A stretch of 64,000 bases of DNA, taken from assembly GCF_011059145.1 (NCBI RefSeq), contig NZ_JAALLT010000002.1:620001-684000 (forward strand), written 5' to 3'. Source of the stretch: Halalkalibaculum roseum (GTDB lineage: Bacteria > Bacteroidota > Rhodothermia > Balneolales > Balneolaceae). The translations under genes and the position numbers were made by a program. The notes beneath the pieces were generated by a model, which was given only the letters and a program-made list of their open reading frames with translations, ran no database searches and had not been told where the DNA came from. This document shows positions 19,145-27,706 of this stretch, one piece after another. The stretch's first letter is position 1, and each line of letters opens with the position of its first letter.

Positions 19145-19300
19145 TTAGTGTTTATTTGATACTTGTTCAGATATCTCTTTACCGTTTTCTGCTTTCCAAT
19201 GATTGTATTTTTCCATCTGTTCCTCGTAAATCTCATAAACGCATCGCCGGCAACCGGTACCGCAACAATCAGTTGGCAATGGTTTTAGTGGCTTCTTCAT
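19145..19300 (-). CDS. Oxidoreductase-like domain small protein
   Basis: A 51-residue protein starting MKKPLKPLPTDCCGTGCRRC, which matches the short oxidoreductase-like N-terminal domain (P-x-P-x-DCCGSGC-x2-C-V-x3-Y) found alone in many bacteria and in some eukaryotic mitochondrial proteins. Four cysteines at positions 12, 13, 17 and 20 suggest metal or cluster binding. Function is unknown. It sits 11 bases upstream of the SUI1 gene and probably shares its transcript. Confidence 0.75.
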   Translation of the reverse strand: MKKPLKPLPTDCCGTGCRRCVYEIYEEQMEKYNHWKAENGKEISEQVSNKH

Positions 19301-19429
19301 AAATTAGATCAGACTTATAGGAGAAAGTTGCTGAATATCAATTTGCCTGTTACTTCTATTGGGCAAAATTTAATCCCTATAAAAAACTTTACTACTTACT
19401 TTATTACTCTAAATACACAGTTTGGTATT

Positions 19430-20050
19430 TTAGGAAGCTTCCCCGTAAGCTTCCGGTCTTTTAGAACGGAGTTCGAACCCATGCAGCGTATAGTTTTTGA
19501 GATGCCAGAAAAAACGTTTCATCGTTGAGTCAGGAAGGGGGAAACTTATAACTGATTTGGCAGCCCGTCGCAAGGTCTTATCGGCTGCTGTATATTGGGT
19601 AATATCAACGATCACGACACCCTCATACTCCTGAACCTTTTTTAGAAAGTAACGTTCCTGGGGAGTGGCGTATTTAACTCTTGAGTGAGTAAAGCCGGTA
19701 TATGCCCCGCAAAGTTTGTCGCCGTTCTTAAAATAGAGTATCGAATGTGAGCTTTGGTATTTCTCAAATACCTCATCAATATTTTTAAATGTCTCGTCTT
19801 CCGATTTTGAAACCACATCATTGAAATCAACGTGTTCTACAGATAATCCGGTGGCATTTGATATTTTTTCTAATGCTTTTTTCTTATCCGATAAGTATAC
19901 CCCTAAAAAAAGCGAGAGATGATGGCCTGATTCATTACTACTTTGCACCAATGCTTCAACAACATCCTCAAATGTGTCATCTTTATAAGTCAGATTTTGA
20001 TACTTCTCCGCTGGCGTTGCTATATCCATTACATTGAATTGTAGATTCAA
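19430..20050 (-). CDS. Degenerate AAA+ ATPase-like protein
   Basis: No direct family is recognised, but the order of motifs follows the second half of an AAA+ module. LSLFLGVYLSDKKKALEKIS sits where Walker A (GPPGTGKT) is expected (residues 50-57) and lacks the glycines, Lys and Thr in register. VDFNDVVSKSEDETFKNIDEVF matches the VDLSxVVSKYxGETEKNLxxVF helix. ILYFKNGDKL replaces the Walker B ILFFDEADAL. YFLKKVQEYEGVVIVDITQY replaces YLLQRIEEYEGLVILATNL, and TLRRAAKSVISFPLPD matches the FLRRFxxxIxFPxPD block. At 206 aa it looks like an ATPase domain that has lost ATP binding and hydrolysis. Confidence 0.65.
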   Translation of the reverse strand: MNLQFNVMDIATPAEKYQNLTYKDDTFEDVVEALVQSSNESGHHLSLFLGVYLSDKKKALEKISNATGLSVEHVDFNDVVSKSEDETFKNIDEVFEKYQSSHSILYFKNGDKLCGAYTGFTHSRVKYATPQERYFLKKVQEYEGVVIVDITQYTAADKTLRRAAKSVISFPLPDSTMKRFFWHLKNYTLHGFELRSKRPEAYGEAS

Positions 20051-20100
20051 AAATTAAACTAAATATAAAAAATACTCTGCATTTGAACAGGTATGATGAA

Positions 20101-20724
20101 TTATAAGTTTTCCTTCGCTTCTTTTAGTGAACCGATGCATATGTCAAGATTATTTAGCAGTCCGTCTTCCAGGTTATAAATCCAACCGTGCACTGTCAGA
20201 GATTGCCCATCATTCCATGCCTGCTGTACAAATGGATTATAGCATACGTTCTCAACCTGAGCTTTTACGTTGAGTTCACAAAGCCTATTAACCTTTTCAC
20301 TTTCGAACTCATAGTTAGAGAGCTCTTCTTCATATTTTCGGAAAGTATCCTTGATGTGTAGAAGCCAGTTATCGATCAAACCCAAACGTTCTTCTTGCAT
20401 AGACGCTTTAACACCGCCACAACCGTAGTGCCCACAAATTATAATATGCTTTACTTTTAATACGGAAACAGCATATTGTATCACAGACTGACTATTCAGG
20501 TCTGAGTGCACAATCTGGTTTGCAATATTTCTGTGTACAAATAAGTCACCCGGGGCAAGATCTACAATCTCAGTAGCCGGGACACGGCTATCGGAACATC
20601 CGATCCAGAGGTATTCCGGTTGTTGACCTTGAGATAAATTCTCAAAAAAATCAGGGCGCTCTTCTTTTATTTGCTTAGCCCAATTACGATTATTCTCTAA
20701 TAAAGAGGGTAATTTATTCATCAC
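20101..20724 (-). CDS. can: Beta-class carbonic anhydrase
   Basis: Interconverts CO2 and bicarbonate in the cytoplasm. The zinc ligands and catalytic dyad are intact: Cys43, Asp45 and Arg47 in IGCSDSRVP, and His99 and Cys102 in ICGHYGCGG. The 207 aa length matches the E. coli Can type (220). The gene lies downstream of the amidohydrolase gene on the same strand, only about 18 bases away, but I see no functional link. Confidence 0.95.
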   Translation of the reverse strand: MMNKLPSLLENNRNWAKQIKEERPDFFENLSQGQQPEYLWIGCSDSRVPATEIVDLAPGDLFVHRNIANQIVHSDLNSQSVIQYAVSVLKVKHIIICGHYGCGGVKASMQEERLGLIDNWLLHIKDTFRKYEEELSNYEFESEKVNRLCELNVKAQVENVCYNPFVQQAWNDGQSLTVHGWIYNLEDGLLNNLDICIGSLKEAKENL

Positions 20725-20742
20725 AAACTGTATTTGGTGACA

Positions 20743-22032
20743 TTATTGATTTTTATGAATAACACCTTCTTTCATAACAAAAGATACGTTTTCAAGTGTA
20801 CTGATGTTTTCTATTGGATTTCCACTGACTGCTATGACGTCAGCCAGTTTACCACTTTCAAGTGTACCTATTTGGGTATCCATTTTTAAAATTTTAGCTG
20901 CCGTAAGTGTTGCAGACTGAATGGCTTTCATAGGCGGCATGCCCGCTTCTACCATGTAGCCAAACTCTTTAGCATTTTTACCATGTGCAAATACCCCGGC
21001 ATCAGTTCCAAAAGCAACATTTACCCCGTTCTTATAGGCTCTTGAAAACATTTTTTGAATTTCAGGTCCGATAGCTTTGGCTTTGGGTACCACCACTTCC
21101 GGATAGTAGCCGGGAATTTTGGCAGAATCAGCTACCGATTTACCGGCAGTAATTGTAGGAACCAGGTAGGTGCCATACTCTTTCATCATATTCATAGTCT
21201 CTTCATCCATAAGTGTGCCGTGCTCAATAGTAGTCACTCCGGCTTTGATTGCCCTTTGCATACCTTCAACACCGTGTGCATGAGCCGCAACATGATAGCC
21301 TATGTCATTGGCAGTTTGAATGATGGCTTCAAGCTCATCCATCTTGAACTGAGGAGCCGTACCGCTTTTTGCCATACTTAAAACACCACCGGTAGCGGTA
21401 ATTTTGATTAGATCAGACCCATCCTTATATCGCTGACGAACTGCCTTTCTTGAGTCGGCGACCCCATTGACAACGCCTTCTTTGGGACCCGGATCTCCTT
21501 CAATCTCATTCTTCCACCCGTTAGTCGGATCAGCATGACCGCCGGTTGTAGCAATAGATTTGCCCGCAGTAAATATTCTAGGTCCTACAACCTTACCTGC
21601 GTTGATCGCATCCCTTAGAGATATGTTTACACCTGAACCACCGACATCCCTTACGGTCGTAAATCCGGCCATAAGTGTGGTCTTGGCATAACCAATAGCA
21701 TTAAAAGCAACATCTGATGTGTTCAATGTAAACTGCTTGATGTAGTTATCAGGACTAGTTTGTCCTTCCAAGTGCACATGCATATCAATGAGTCCCGGTA
21801 GGCAGGTTTTATCGCGCAGGTTGATAGCCGTTGCATTATTAGTAGGAGACTGATACCCTTTTTCAATGGCCGTTATCTTTTGATTTTCAATGATCAGGGT
21901 ATGCTCTCCGAGTAATTCATCCTGTACTCCATCTATCACATTACCGCAATGTAAATAAGTGTTTTGAGCAATAGCTGATTTACCTAGAAAGAGAACAGTT
22001 AAAATAGTAATGAGAACATATGAACGTTTCAT
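20743..22032 (-). CDS. Exported metal-dependent amidohydrolase
   Basis: Member of the imidazolonepropionase/Xaa-Pro-dipeptidase-like branch of the amidohydrolase superfamily; the precise substrate (peptide, N-acyl amino acid or lactone) cannot be told. It has a signal peptide (cut near AIAQ, residue 23), metal ligands His85 and His87 (GLIDMHVHLEG), a probable carboxylated Lys in DLIKITATGG, HAHGVEG, TIEHGTLMD and the terminal FGTDAG aspartate. The 429 aa length is usual. The periplasmic location is inferred from the signal peptide. Confidence 0.9.
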   Translation of the reverse strand: MKRSYVLITILTVLFLGKSAIAQNTYLHCGNVIDGVQDELLGEHTLIIENQKITAIEKGYQSPTNNATAINLRDKTCLPGLIDMHVHLEGQTSPDNYIKQFTLNTSDVAFNAIGYAKTTLMAGFTTVRDVGGSGVNISLRDAINAGKVVGPRIFTAGKSIATTGGHADPTNGWKNEIEGDPGPKEGVVNGVADSRKAVRQRYKDGSDLIKITATGGVLSMAKSGTAPQFKMDELEAIIQTANDIGYHVAAHAHGVEGMQRAIKAGVTTIEHGTLMDEETMNMMKEYGTYLVPTITAGKSVADSAKIPGYYPEVVVPKAKAIGPEIQKMFSRAYKNGVNVAFGTDAGVFAHGKNAKEFGYMVEAGMPPMKAIQSATLTAAKILKMDTQIGTLESGKLADVIAVSGNPIENISTLENVSFVMKEGVIHKNQ

Positions 22033-22080
22033 AGAAGTTACTTTAAAGTGAAAATTGAAAATCAGTTAATGTGTAAACTA

Positions 22081-23016
22081 TTAATTAAAACGGTCTTGAG
22101 GACGACGAATCTGTTTAGGAGGACGTTTAAACACTCTGGCTTCTGAATAGATTCTTTTCGGCGGAGTGCGAAGGTCCCAAACTATCCTGAACCAAGATAA
22201 TATCTTTAAAGTATAGTGTGATGGATCAAACTCCCACCAGTAAAATCCTTGTCGTTCAGATGAAGGGAACCGGTGATGGTTGTTGTGCCAACCTTCACCA
22301 AGTGTAATCAGAGAGATAAACCAGTTGTTTCTGCTATCGTCATTAGTTTCAAAACGTCTCTTGCCAAATACATGAGCCAATGAGTTTACTGTAAAGGTTC
22401 CGTGATAAAGCAATACTGTACTGATTATAAAACCATAAACCAGCATTTGAAAACCTGAGGTCCCCGATTCAGGAAAAAGGTAATAAAGCAGTTCTCCCAA
22501 GCCATACGTTGCTGCAGCAAGCAAGATAGGAGGGAGAAGGTGGTAGTTGTTCAGGAATCGAAGCTCGGGGAATTTCAATAGATCCCTTACCATCTTGGTA
22601 TTGGTATCCTTAAAACGATCGCTAAGAATCCATCCAACGTGTGACCACCAAAAGCTTCTTTTAACTGGTGAATGCACATCTTTTTCGGTGTCAGAATATT
22701 TGTGGTGATGCCTGTGATGGGCAGCCCACCAAAGTGGACCTTTTTGTGCAGAGGTTGTGGCAATCCAAGCCAACACAAACTGAAACCACCGGCTGGTCTT
22801 GAAAGTGCGGTGTGAGAAATAGCGATGGAAACCGGCTGTTATGCCAAACATCCTGACGATGTAGCTTATTAATAATGCTGCTAAAGCAATCCAGCTGAAC
22901 CCGGCCCAGAAAATCAAAATGCAGGAGAGATGCAAAAGAATAAAACCGCTACCGCTAACCCAGTTAATACGATCTAGCTTCTCATCATAATTATCAGGTA
23001 TATAAGGTGCTTCCAT
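22081..23016 (-). CDS. Acyl-CoA delta-9 fatty acid desaturase
   Basis: Membrane di-iron enzyme that introduces a cis double bond into acyl chains and so adjusts membrane fluidity. The three histidine boxes are present: HRYFSH (64-69), HHRHHH (100-105) and HNNHH (near 243), with hydrophobic pairs between them. At 311 aa it matches bacterial stearoyl-CoA-type desaturases. The gene is divergent from the pilus locus and has a long upstream region of its own. Confidence 0.94.
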   Translation of the reverse strand: MEAPYIPDNYDEKLDRINWVSGSGFILLHLSCILIFWAGFSWIALAALLISYIVRMFGITAGFHRYFSHRTFKTSRWFQFVLAWIATTSAQKGPLWWAAHHRHHHKYSDTEKDVHSPVKRSFWWSHVGWILSDRFKDTNTKMVRDLLKFPELRFLNNYHLLPPILLAAATYGLGELLYYLFPESGTSGFQMLVYGFIISTVLLYHGTFTVNSLAHVFGKRRFETNDDSRNNWFISLITLGEGWHNNHHRFPSSERQGFYWWEFDPSHYTLKILSWFRIVWDLRTPPKRIYSEARVFKRPPKQIRRPQDRFN

Positions 23017-23145
23017 ATATTATCATAAATAGGTGTGAGGAAAATTTCGGTTGAATATACTTATATAGATGAAAGCAGGAAAGGGGATACGGGATTTCGG
23101 TTACCTTTAATATTAATACAGTAAAATTACTTATAGTTATGAGAT

Positions 23146-23200
23146 CCTCTCTGTGAAACTCTGAGCTACTTAGTGAACCTCTGTGTTACCGTGAAAGTGT
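23146..23200. repeat. Degenerate CTCTGTGAA-type intergenic repeat
   Basis: Successive words CTCTGTGAA, CTCTGAG, TTAGTGAA, CCTCTGTGTTA and CCGTGAA resemble the decayed short tandem repeats that are scattered between genes in Bacteroidota and relatives. The assignment rests on wording only. Confidence 0.35.
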
Positions 23201-23623
23201 TTATGTTTCGATTTCGTCTACACAAACTTGTTAACAGTATTGCAGGTTATTATTCAAAGAAATATTAATGAAAGCTAATATTTAACTTTCATTTTAAAAT
23301 TTATATACCTAATCTATTAGCAATATATTTTAGGATGGTTAAGGAACTCTAACTTGTAATTCAAATAGTAGTTGAATTACCTTTAAAAAGAATTTAGGAG
23401 AAGTCATTTACTTCCTAAAGATTCTTTAATAGTGGTTAGGGAAACTTAACTTGTAAGAAACTTCCAGAACTGCTAATCTTCTGTTGAAACAAAAAAACTG
23501 TAACAAACAAACTTTCGTAGAGTCTTATACTTCGAAAGGGAATTGGAAAAGACCTAAACTACAGACGGCTTTTTCGTTCTAAACAACAAAACGATTTATC
23601 ATCTAACACAAACAAAACACAAT

Positions 23624-23630
23624 AAAGGAG
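23624..23630 (+). promoter_or_regulatory. Strong Shine-Dalgarno of the first pilin gene
   Basis: AAAGGAG sits 7 bases before the ATG at 23638. Many genes in this window have weak or no such motif, so this one marks the first pilin as a highly translated gene. Confidence 0.75.
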
Positions 23631-23637
23631 ATCTATT

Positions 23638-24057
23638 ATGGGTCAACAACAATTACTTCTCGTTATACTTGTAACAATTATCGTCGGTATTGCAACCGTC
23701 GTAGCTATTAACACCTTCGGCGCTGCCGCAGATTCCGCTAACCTGGATGCTGTTCGTCAGGATATGGGTTCTATTGCTGCTTCAGCTCAGGGTTACTACA
23801 TGAAGCCTGAGATGCTCGGTGGTGGTGGAAAATCATTTGCAGATATGTCATTTAATGATTTAGCATTTGGTGGAACTATTGTTTCTAATACTGTAGCTTA
23901 CAATGAAAATGGAACATATGAACTTGGAACTGGTTCGGCTGCTAGCATATCATTAACTGCTGATCCAGCTTCAGGAACTGGGTATATCGAAGGTCAGACT
24001 GGTAATGCTGACAACACACTTACAGCTACGATATTACCTGATAACTTAAGCTTCTAA
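23638..24057 (+). CDS. Type IV pilin-like protein, probable major subunit
   Basis: A 139 aa protein starting MGQQQLLLVILVTIIVGIAT. The hydrophobic helix spans residues 6-27, as in type IV pilins, and a Gly at position 2 could be the prepilin peptidase site, leaving a very short leader. The usual Glu at +5 of the mature protein is absent. Shared with the second pilin are KPEMLGGGGKSFA (56-68) and NENGTY (89-94). The rest is a Gly/Ala/Ser/Thr-rich beta region. The long leader, strong ribosome site and strong terminator immediately after the gene suggest abundant product, hence the major pilin. The assignment relies on context with pilus assembly genes. Confidence 0.78.
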   Translation: MGQQQLLLVILVTIIVGIATVVAINTFGAAADSANLDAVRQDMGSIAASAQGYYMKPEMLGGGGKSFADMSFNDLAFGGTIVSNTVAYNENGTYELGTGSAASISLTADPASGTGYIEGQTGNADNTLTATILPDNLSF

Positions 24058-24077
24058 ATTTTAGTTGCTGATTAATT

Positions 24078-24112
24078 AGAGTCCTCATTGAAAAGTGAGG
24101 ACTCTTTTTTTT
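24078..24112 (+). terminator. Strong terminator after the first pilin gene
   Basis: AGAGTCCTCA (24078-24087) pairs perfectly with TGAGGACTCT (24096-24105), with an 8-base loop, followed by eight T. It would limit readthrough into the ligase gene and let the pilin be made in excess over the assembly proteins. Confidence 0.85.
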
Positions 24113-24125
24113 ACCTAAGGTTTTC

Positions 24126-25655
24126 ATGATGCAGAAACATAAGATTATTTGGGGATTGCTTATATCAATTTTATTTGTAGTTGTAAGTACTTCGATATTC
24201 TCCATATCTCATTATAGATTTTTTGATCAAAAAAGAATTGTGCAGTCCGCAGTTCTTGTTCTTAGTTCATTAATTTTTTTGACTTTTTTATATGAAAATA
24301 AATTAGTTGGACTAAATAAGTTCGTCAAAACTGGTTTCCCTGTTTTCTTATGCTTACTTATTACTTCAGCCATTTTATCACCATTGGGTACCTGGGCATT
24401 TCTTGAAATTGGATGGTACTTGTTACTTACTGAATTACTAATCCTATGTGCATATTTCTTTATAGTTGAAAAAGAAAAGTTTATTAAGACCCTGTTGTTT
24501 GGATTAATTGCTTTATGCGTTCTATACTCATCAAGAGTATTTGCTGATTACTTGGTTGGTACAATTAAAGATGAATGGACGACATGGCCGGAGCAATTAA
24601 ATGTACGATATTTTTATAAAGGGCAAGATATTACTCCAAATGGGTTTTTAGGGTTCGGCCATGTACGTTTTTTTAACCACCTACAAACTTGGTCATTGCC
24701 GCTATTAGTTTACGCCTATCTCTACTTTAAGAATAATCTAATACCTGGTCTTAAATATCTCTTATTATTTTTTATTGCTTCATGGTGGATGCTGGTTTTC
24801 GCAGCCGATGCTCGAGGAACCATCCTTTCTTCAATCATAAGTATTATAGTTATACTTCTATTGTTCAGAAAGAAGGCAATCTCATTCTTTAAAACTTACA
24901 GTACTACTGCATTAGCCGGTTTGATGCTGTATGTTATTTTATTTTTGCTTCCCAAAGAATCATCTCGAGAAATTCTGACAAGATTTGGTGACAGCGGTAG
25001 ATTAGAGGTTTGGGTATTCAGCTTGGAGCAAATTGTCCAGAATCCTTGGTTAGGTTTGGGACCTATGCATTTTTCTTATATGGGTATCAATCCTCCCTGG
25101 TCAACTCCGCATAACTTCATACTACAGTCTGCTTCAGAATGGGGAATACCGGCAATCACAATATTTATTGGCTTTTCGGTATATGCTTACTTTCACTTTT
25201 TAAAACAATCTCAGTCAATTTCAAAGCGGGATCAAAATGTCACCGCTATTAATTGGAGAATTGCATTAGTTGCTTCTATAACGGCTGCATTGGTACACTC
25301 AATGTTTTCGGGAATTTTTAATTCACAATTAAGCCAGTTGTTAGGAGTAATTATACTTGGTGCAGCTTTTGGAGATTACTTTCTTAACTCAAATAAAAAA
25401 CTATTTCAGACAAGAAAGAAAATATCTTGGTCGGTTTATCCATTAATAATTTTACTTTTTATAAATACATCATTTGTAGCTTATAAGGTAATATCAGACA
25501 TTCCACATCTTAGTGAACGTCAAACGGATTATATGGAAAAATATCGCTCTTTGACCCTTTATCCCAGATTTTGGAACCAAGGCATGATTTATGAAAAGGA
25601 TAATGACATAAAAAATGAAGGGGAAGGCAAATATTTAGATGGTCGGGATGAATAA
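24126..25655 (+). CDS. O-antigen ligase/PglL-like membrane glycosyltransferase
   Basis: A 509 aa protein with about eleven membrane helices. The Wzy_C/ligase pattern lies at about residues 230-350: a DARGTILSS loop, GDSGRLEVWVFSLEQIVQNP, LGLGPMHFSYMG and PHNFILQSASEWGIPA with the conserved His in PHN. Such enzymes transfer lipid-linked oligosaccharide to lipid A core, polymerise O-antigen, or (PglL/PilO type) glycosylate pilins. Its place between two pilin genes favours pilin glycosylation, but that is inference. Base composition here is more AT-rich than its neighbours, common for this class. Confidence 0.75.
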   Translation: MMQKHKIIWGLLISILFVVVSTSIFSISHYRFFDQKRIVQSAVLVLSSLIFLTFLYENKLVGLNKFVKTGFPVFLCLLITSAILSPLGTWAFLEIGWYLLLTELLILCAYFFIVEKEKFIKTLLFGLIALCVLYSSRVFADYLVGTIKDEWTTWPEQLNVRYFYKGQDITPNGFLGFGHVRFFNHLQTWSLPLLVYAYLYFKNNLIPGLKYLLLFFIASWWMLVFAADARGTILSSIISIIVILLLFRKKAISFFKTYSTTALAGLMLYVILFLLPKESSREILTRFGDSGRLEVWVFSLEQIVQNPWLGLGPMHFSYMGINPPWSTPHNFILQSASEWGIPAITIFIGFSVYAYFHFLKQSQSISKRDQNVTAINWRIALVASITAALVHSMFSGIFNSQLSQLLGVIILGAAFGDYFLNSNKKLFQTRKKISWSVYPLIILLFINTSFVAYKVISDIPHLSERQTDYMEKYRSLTLYPRFWNQGMIYEKDNDIKNEGEGKYLDGRDE

Positions 25656-25810
25656 TATTTTATAGTGCATAAACAGCTATTTCACAGAATACTGTTCACC
25701 CTGATCTACTATTGGAATCTCCTTAACTAGGTTAGAAGTAATTCATTTTCACACAAATGGAAATAATTTTTATTAAGCTTGGTTAAAACAAATTATCTAC
25801 AATTTAGGCT

Positions 25811-26176
25811 ATGGGACAACAACAATTATTACTCATAATACTGGTAACCATATTGGTTGGCATTGCGACGGTAGTTGCAATCAATGTTTTCACGGAAGCT
25901 CAGGAGCAATCAAACCAGGAGGCAGTTATTTTGGATATGACTTCGGCTGTACCTGATGCTCGTGCATACTTCAGGAAGCCAACTATGTTAGGAGGTGGGG
26001 GAAACTCTTTTGCAAATATTGGTATGGATGATTTGGTACTTAATGCTTCTAATGAAAATGCTACATATGCGATCAGTGAACCATCACAAAATTCATTTAA
26101 GCTAACTGGTACACCAACGAGTGGAGGAGATCCCATAGTGTTGGTAGTATACGAAGACAGTATCACTTGGGAATAA
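25811..26176 (+). CDS. Second type IV pilin-like protein
   Basis: A 121 aa paralogue of the first pilin. The first 25 residues differ from it at only two places (MGQQQLLLIILVTILVGIAT), and the blocks RKPTMLGGGGNSFA (55-68) and NENATY (81-86) are at equivalent positions. The C-terminal part is shorter and diverged. It lacks a strong ribosome binding site and follows the ligase gene, so it may be a minor or alternative subunit. The duplication probably postdates the family's founding, because conservation is concentrated in the helix and the GGGG block. Confidence 0.76.
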   Translation: MGQQQLLLIILVTILVGIATVVAINVFTEAQEQSNQEAVILDMTSAVPDARAYFRKPTMLGGGGNSFANIGMDDLVLNASNENATYAISEPSQNSFKLTGTPTSGGDPIVLVVYEDSITWE

Positions 26177-26307
26177 ATTAAATCGTAACGTATTGGAATA
26201 GTTTCTCTCTTTAATATTAAGAGATGCTATTTTCCTTTATAATTAGTATCTACTTTTATATTTCATCATCTGCAGTAACGACAACACTAATTTAGTATAT
26301 ATTACCC

Positions 26308-27645
26308 ATGCCACAATTCAGACTTAAAGCCGTATCGCCGCAGGGCAAGCTCATCCAAACAGAGTTTGAATCTGATTCAAAGAAGGAAGCCCAAAAAAAG
26401 GTCGATAAAGTCTCTCGTAAGAATGGTTTCCAGGTAAAAGCCATTGAGAAAAAGGAAACCTACCAGTATAAGGTTAAAAAAGGAGCAAAGAAGCCTGTTA
26501 CCGGGGAGCAGGAAGCTTATAGTAAAGAGGAAGTGGAAAAGGCTCTGGTAAAGCTGGGATACAAGGTAATAAGTGTAAATAAAAAATGGTTCGATTTTAA
26601 AGGCGGCGTCCCCATGCAGGAGGTTGTAACGTTTATACGTTTGTCGGCCGACCTGCTTAAGCAAAAACTAAGTTTTGATGAGATTCTTGGTTTATTATAT
26701 GAGGACACCCAGAATGCGAAGATGAAAGAAGTCATCAAGCAGATTCAAAAGGACCTAAAGGATGGTAAAGAAGGTGATGAGGTGTATGGCAAGCACGAAG
26801 ATGTATTTGGAAAGTTTGCGGCTTATATGCTAAGTGTAGCATCGACCAGTGGTAACATGGCCTTGGTATTTGAGAGTACGGCAAAGTTTCTGGAAAGAGA
26901 TGCAGAATTCAAGAAGAATTTAAGACGCTCATTAATGATGCCTACTATTACTGTACTTGCTGTAATAGGGGTTATTCTATTTTACGTCGGTTATATTTTC
27001 CCAGCGACCGCTGAGCTTTTTGTTGAGTTTGATATTGAATTACCCCCAATGACGGCAGCAACCCTGGAATTGAGTTACTGGCTGCAAGCAAACTGGATTA
27101 CGATTACTCTTTCTTTTGTTTTACCCATTGCAGCCTTCATTTATTTCATTAAAACTCCAAAAGGGGCACTGTGGCTGGATAGAAATATTATTAAGGTACC
27201 GGTTATTGGCGATTTGCTACATAAAACGAGTATTGAAATTTTCTCTCGCGTTTTCTATACCTTATATAGCGGTTCCGGTCAGAATATTGAAGTAATTAAA
27301 GTCGCTGCTGAAGCATGTCGGAATAAATACATGGAGAAACAGATTAAAGAGGTGGCCATCAAGATGATGCTTAAAGAAGGTGCCGGTCTTATCGAATCAT
27401 TAAAAGCTACAGGCGTTTTTACCAATACAGCAATAAGTCGATTTAAATTAGGTGCTGAGTCTGGGGCATTGCGTGAAAATGCCAAACAACTGGCCCAGTA
27501 TTACGAAATTCAGACGACCTATAAGATGGAATCAGTAATTGATATGATAAACTTGTTTATTAATTTGTTTATTATGATCGCCTTGATTGCTATTACAATT
27601 GTATCTTCGGAAGCTGCTATTATTAAACCTAAATCAACGATGTAA
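26308..27645 (+). CDS. pilC: Type IV pilus inner-membrane platform protein (PilC/GspF family)
   Basis: Polytopic platform that couples the assembly ATPases to pilin extraction from the membrane. Two copies of a small soluble repeat open the protein (FRLKAVSPQGKLIQTEFESD at 4-23 and YKVKKGAKKPVTGEQEAYSK at 51-70, each followed by a G-x-x-V strand). The first T2SF domain begins near residue 110 (VTFIRLSADLLKQKLSFDEIL), with membrane segments near 210-230, 260-278 and at the C-terminus. The second T2SF copy contains IEIFSRVFYTLYSGSG and GAESGALRENAKQLAQYY. The 445 aa length is slightly above PilC (about 405) because of the doubled N-terminal repeat. Confidence 0.9.
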   Translation: MPQFRLKAVSPQGKLIQTEFESDSKKEAQKKVDKVSRKNGFQVKAIEKKETYQYKVKKGAKKPVTGEQEAYSKEEVEKALVKLGYKVISVNKKWFDFKGGVPMQEVVTFIRLSADLLKQKLSFDEILGLLYEDTQNAKMKEVIKQIQKDLKDGKEGDEVYGKHEDVFGKFAAYMLSVASTSGNMALVFESTAKFLERDAEFKKNLRRSLMMPTITVLAVIGVILFYVGYIFPATAELFVEFDIELPPMTAATLELSYWLQANWITITLSFVLPIAAFIYFIKTPKGALWLDRNIIKVPVIGDLLHKTSIEIFSRVFYTLYSGSGQNIEVIKVAAEACRNKYMEKQIKEVAIKMMLKEGAGLIESLKATGVFTNTAISRFKLGAESGALRENAKQLAQYYEIQTTYKMESVIDMINLFINLFIMIALIAITIVSSEAAIIKPKSTM

Positions 27646-27706
27646 TTGGTTTCATAAGCTATAAAGTCTTAGAGTAGATTCTAGCTTAATTCTTACAAAA
27701 CATAAA

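Larger units (their letters stand above)
23017..23637. other. Long intergenic region and structured leader of the major pilin gene
   Basis: No gene is seen in these 621 bases. The left part holds degenerate CTCTGTGAA-like repeats near 23146-23200. The right part is remarkable. The 25-base words ATGGTTAAGGAACTCTAACT... (23335-23359) and GTGGTTAGGGAAACTTAACT... (23432-23456) are direct repeats 97 bases apart. A perfect 9-bp hairpin GTAATTCAA/TTGAATTAC lies at 23356-23380, and an imperfect long hairpin lies at about 23390-23427 (AGAATTTAGGAG... / ...CTTCCTAAAGATTCT). A long structured 5' untranslated region or tandem regulator sites for the pilin gene are both possible. Confidence 0.6.

Noticed and set aside
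24126-25655. Calling the ligase-like gene an O-antigen polymerase or waaL
   Set aside because: No lipopolysaccharide genes are nearby and it lies between pilin genes, so a specific symbol is not justified.
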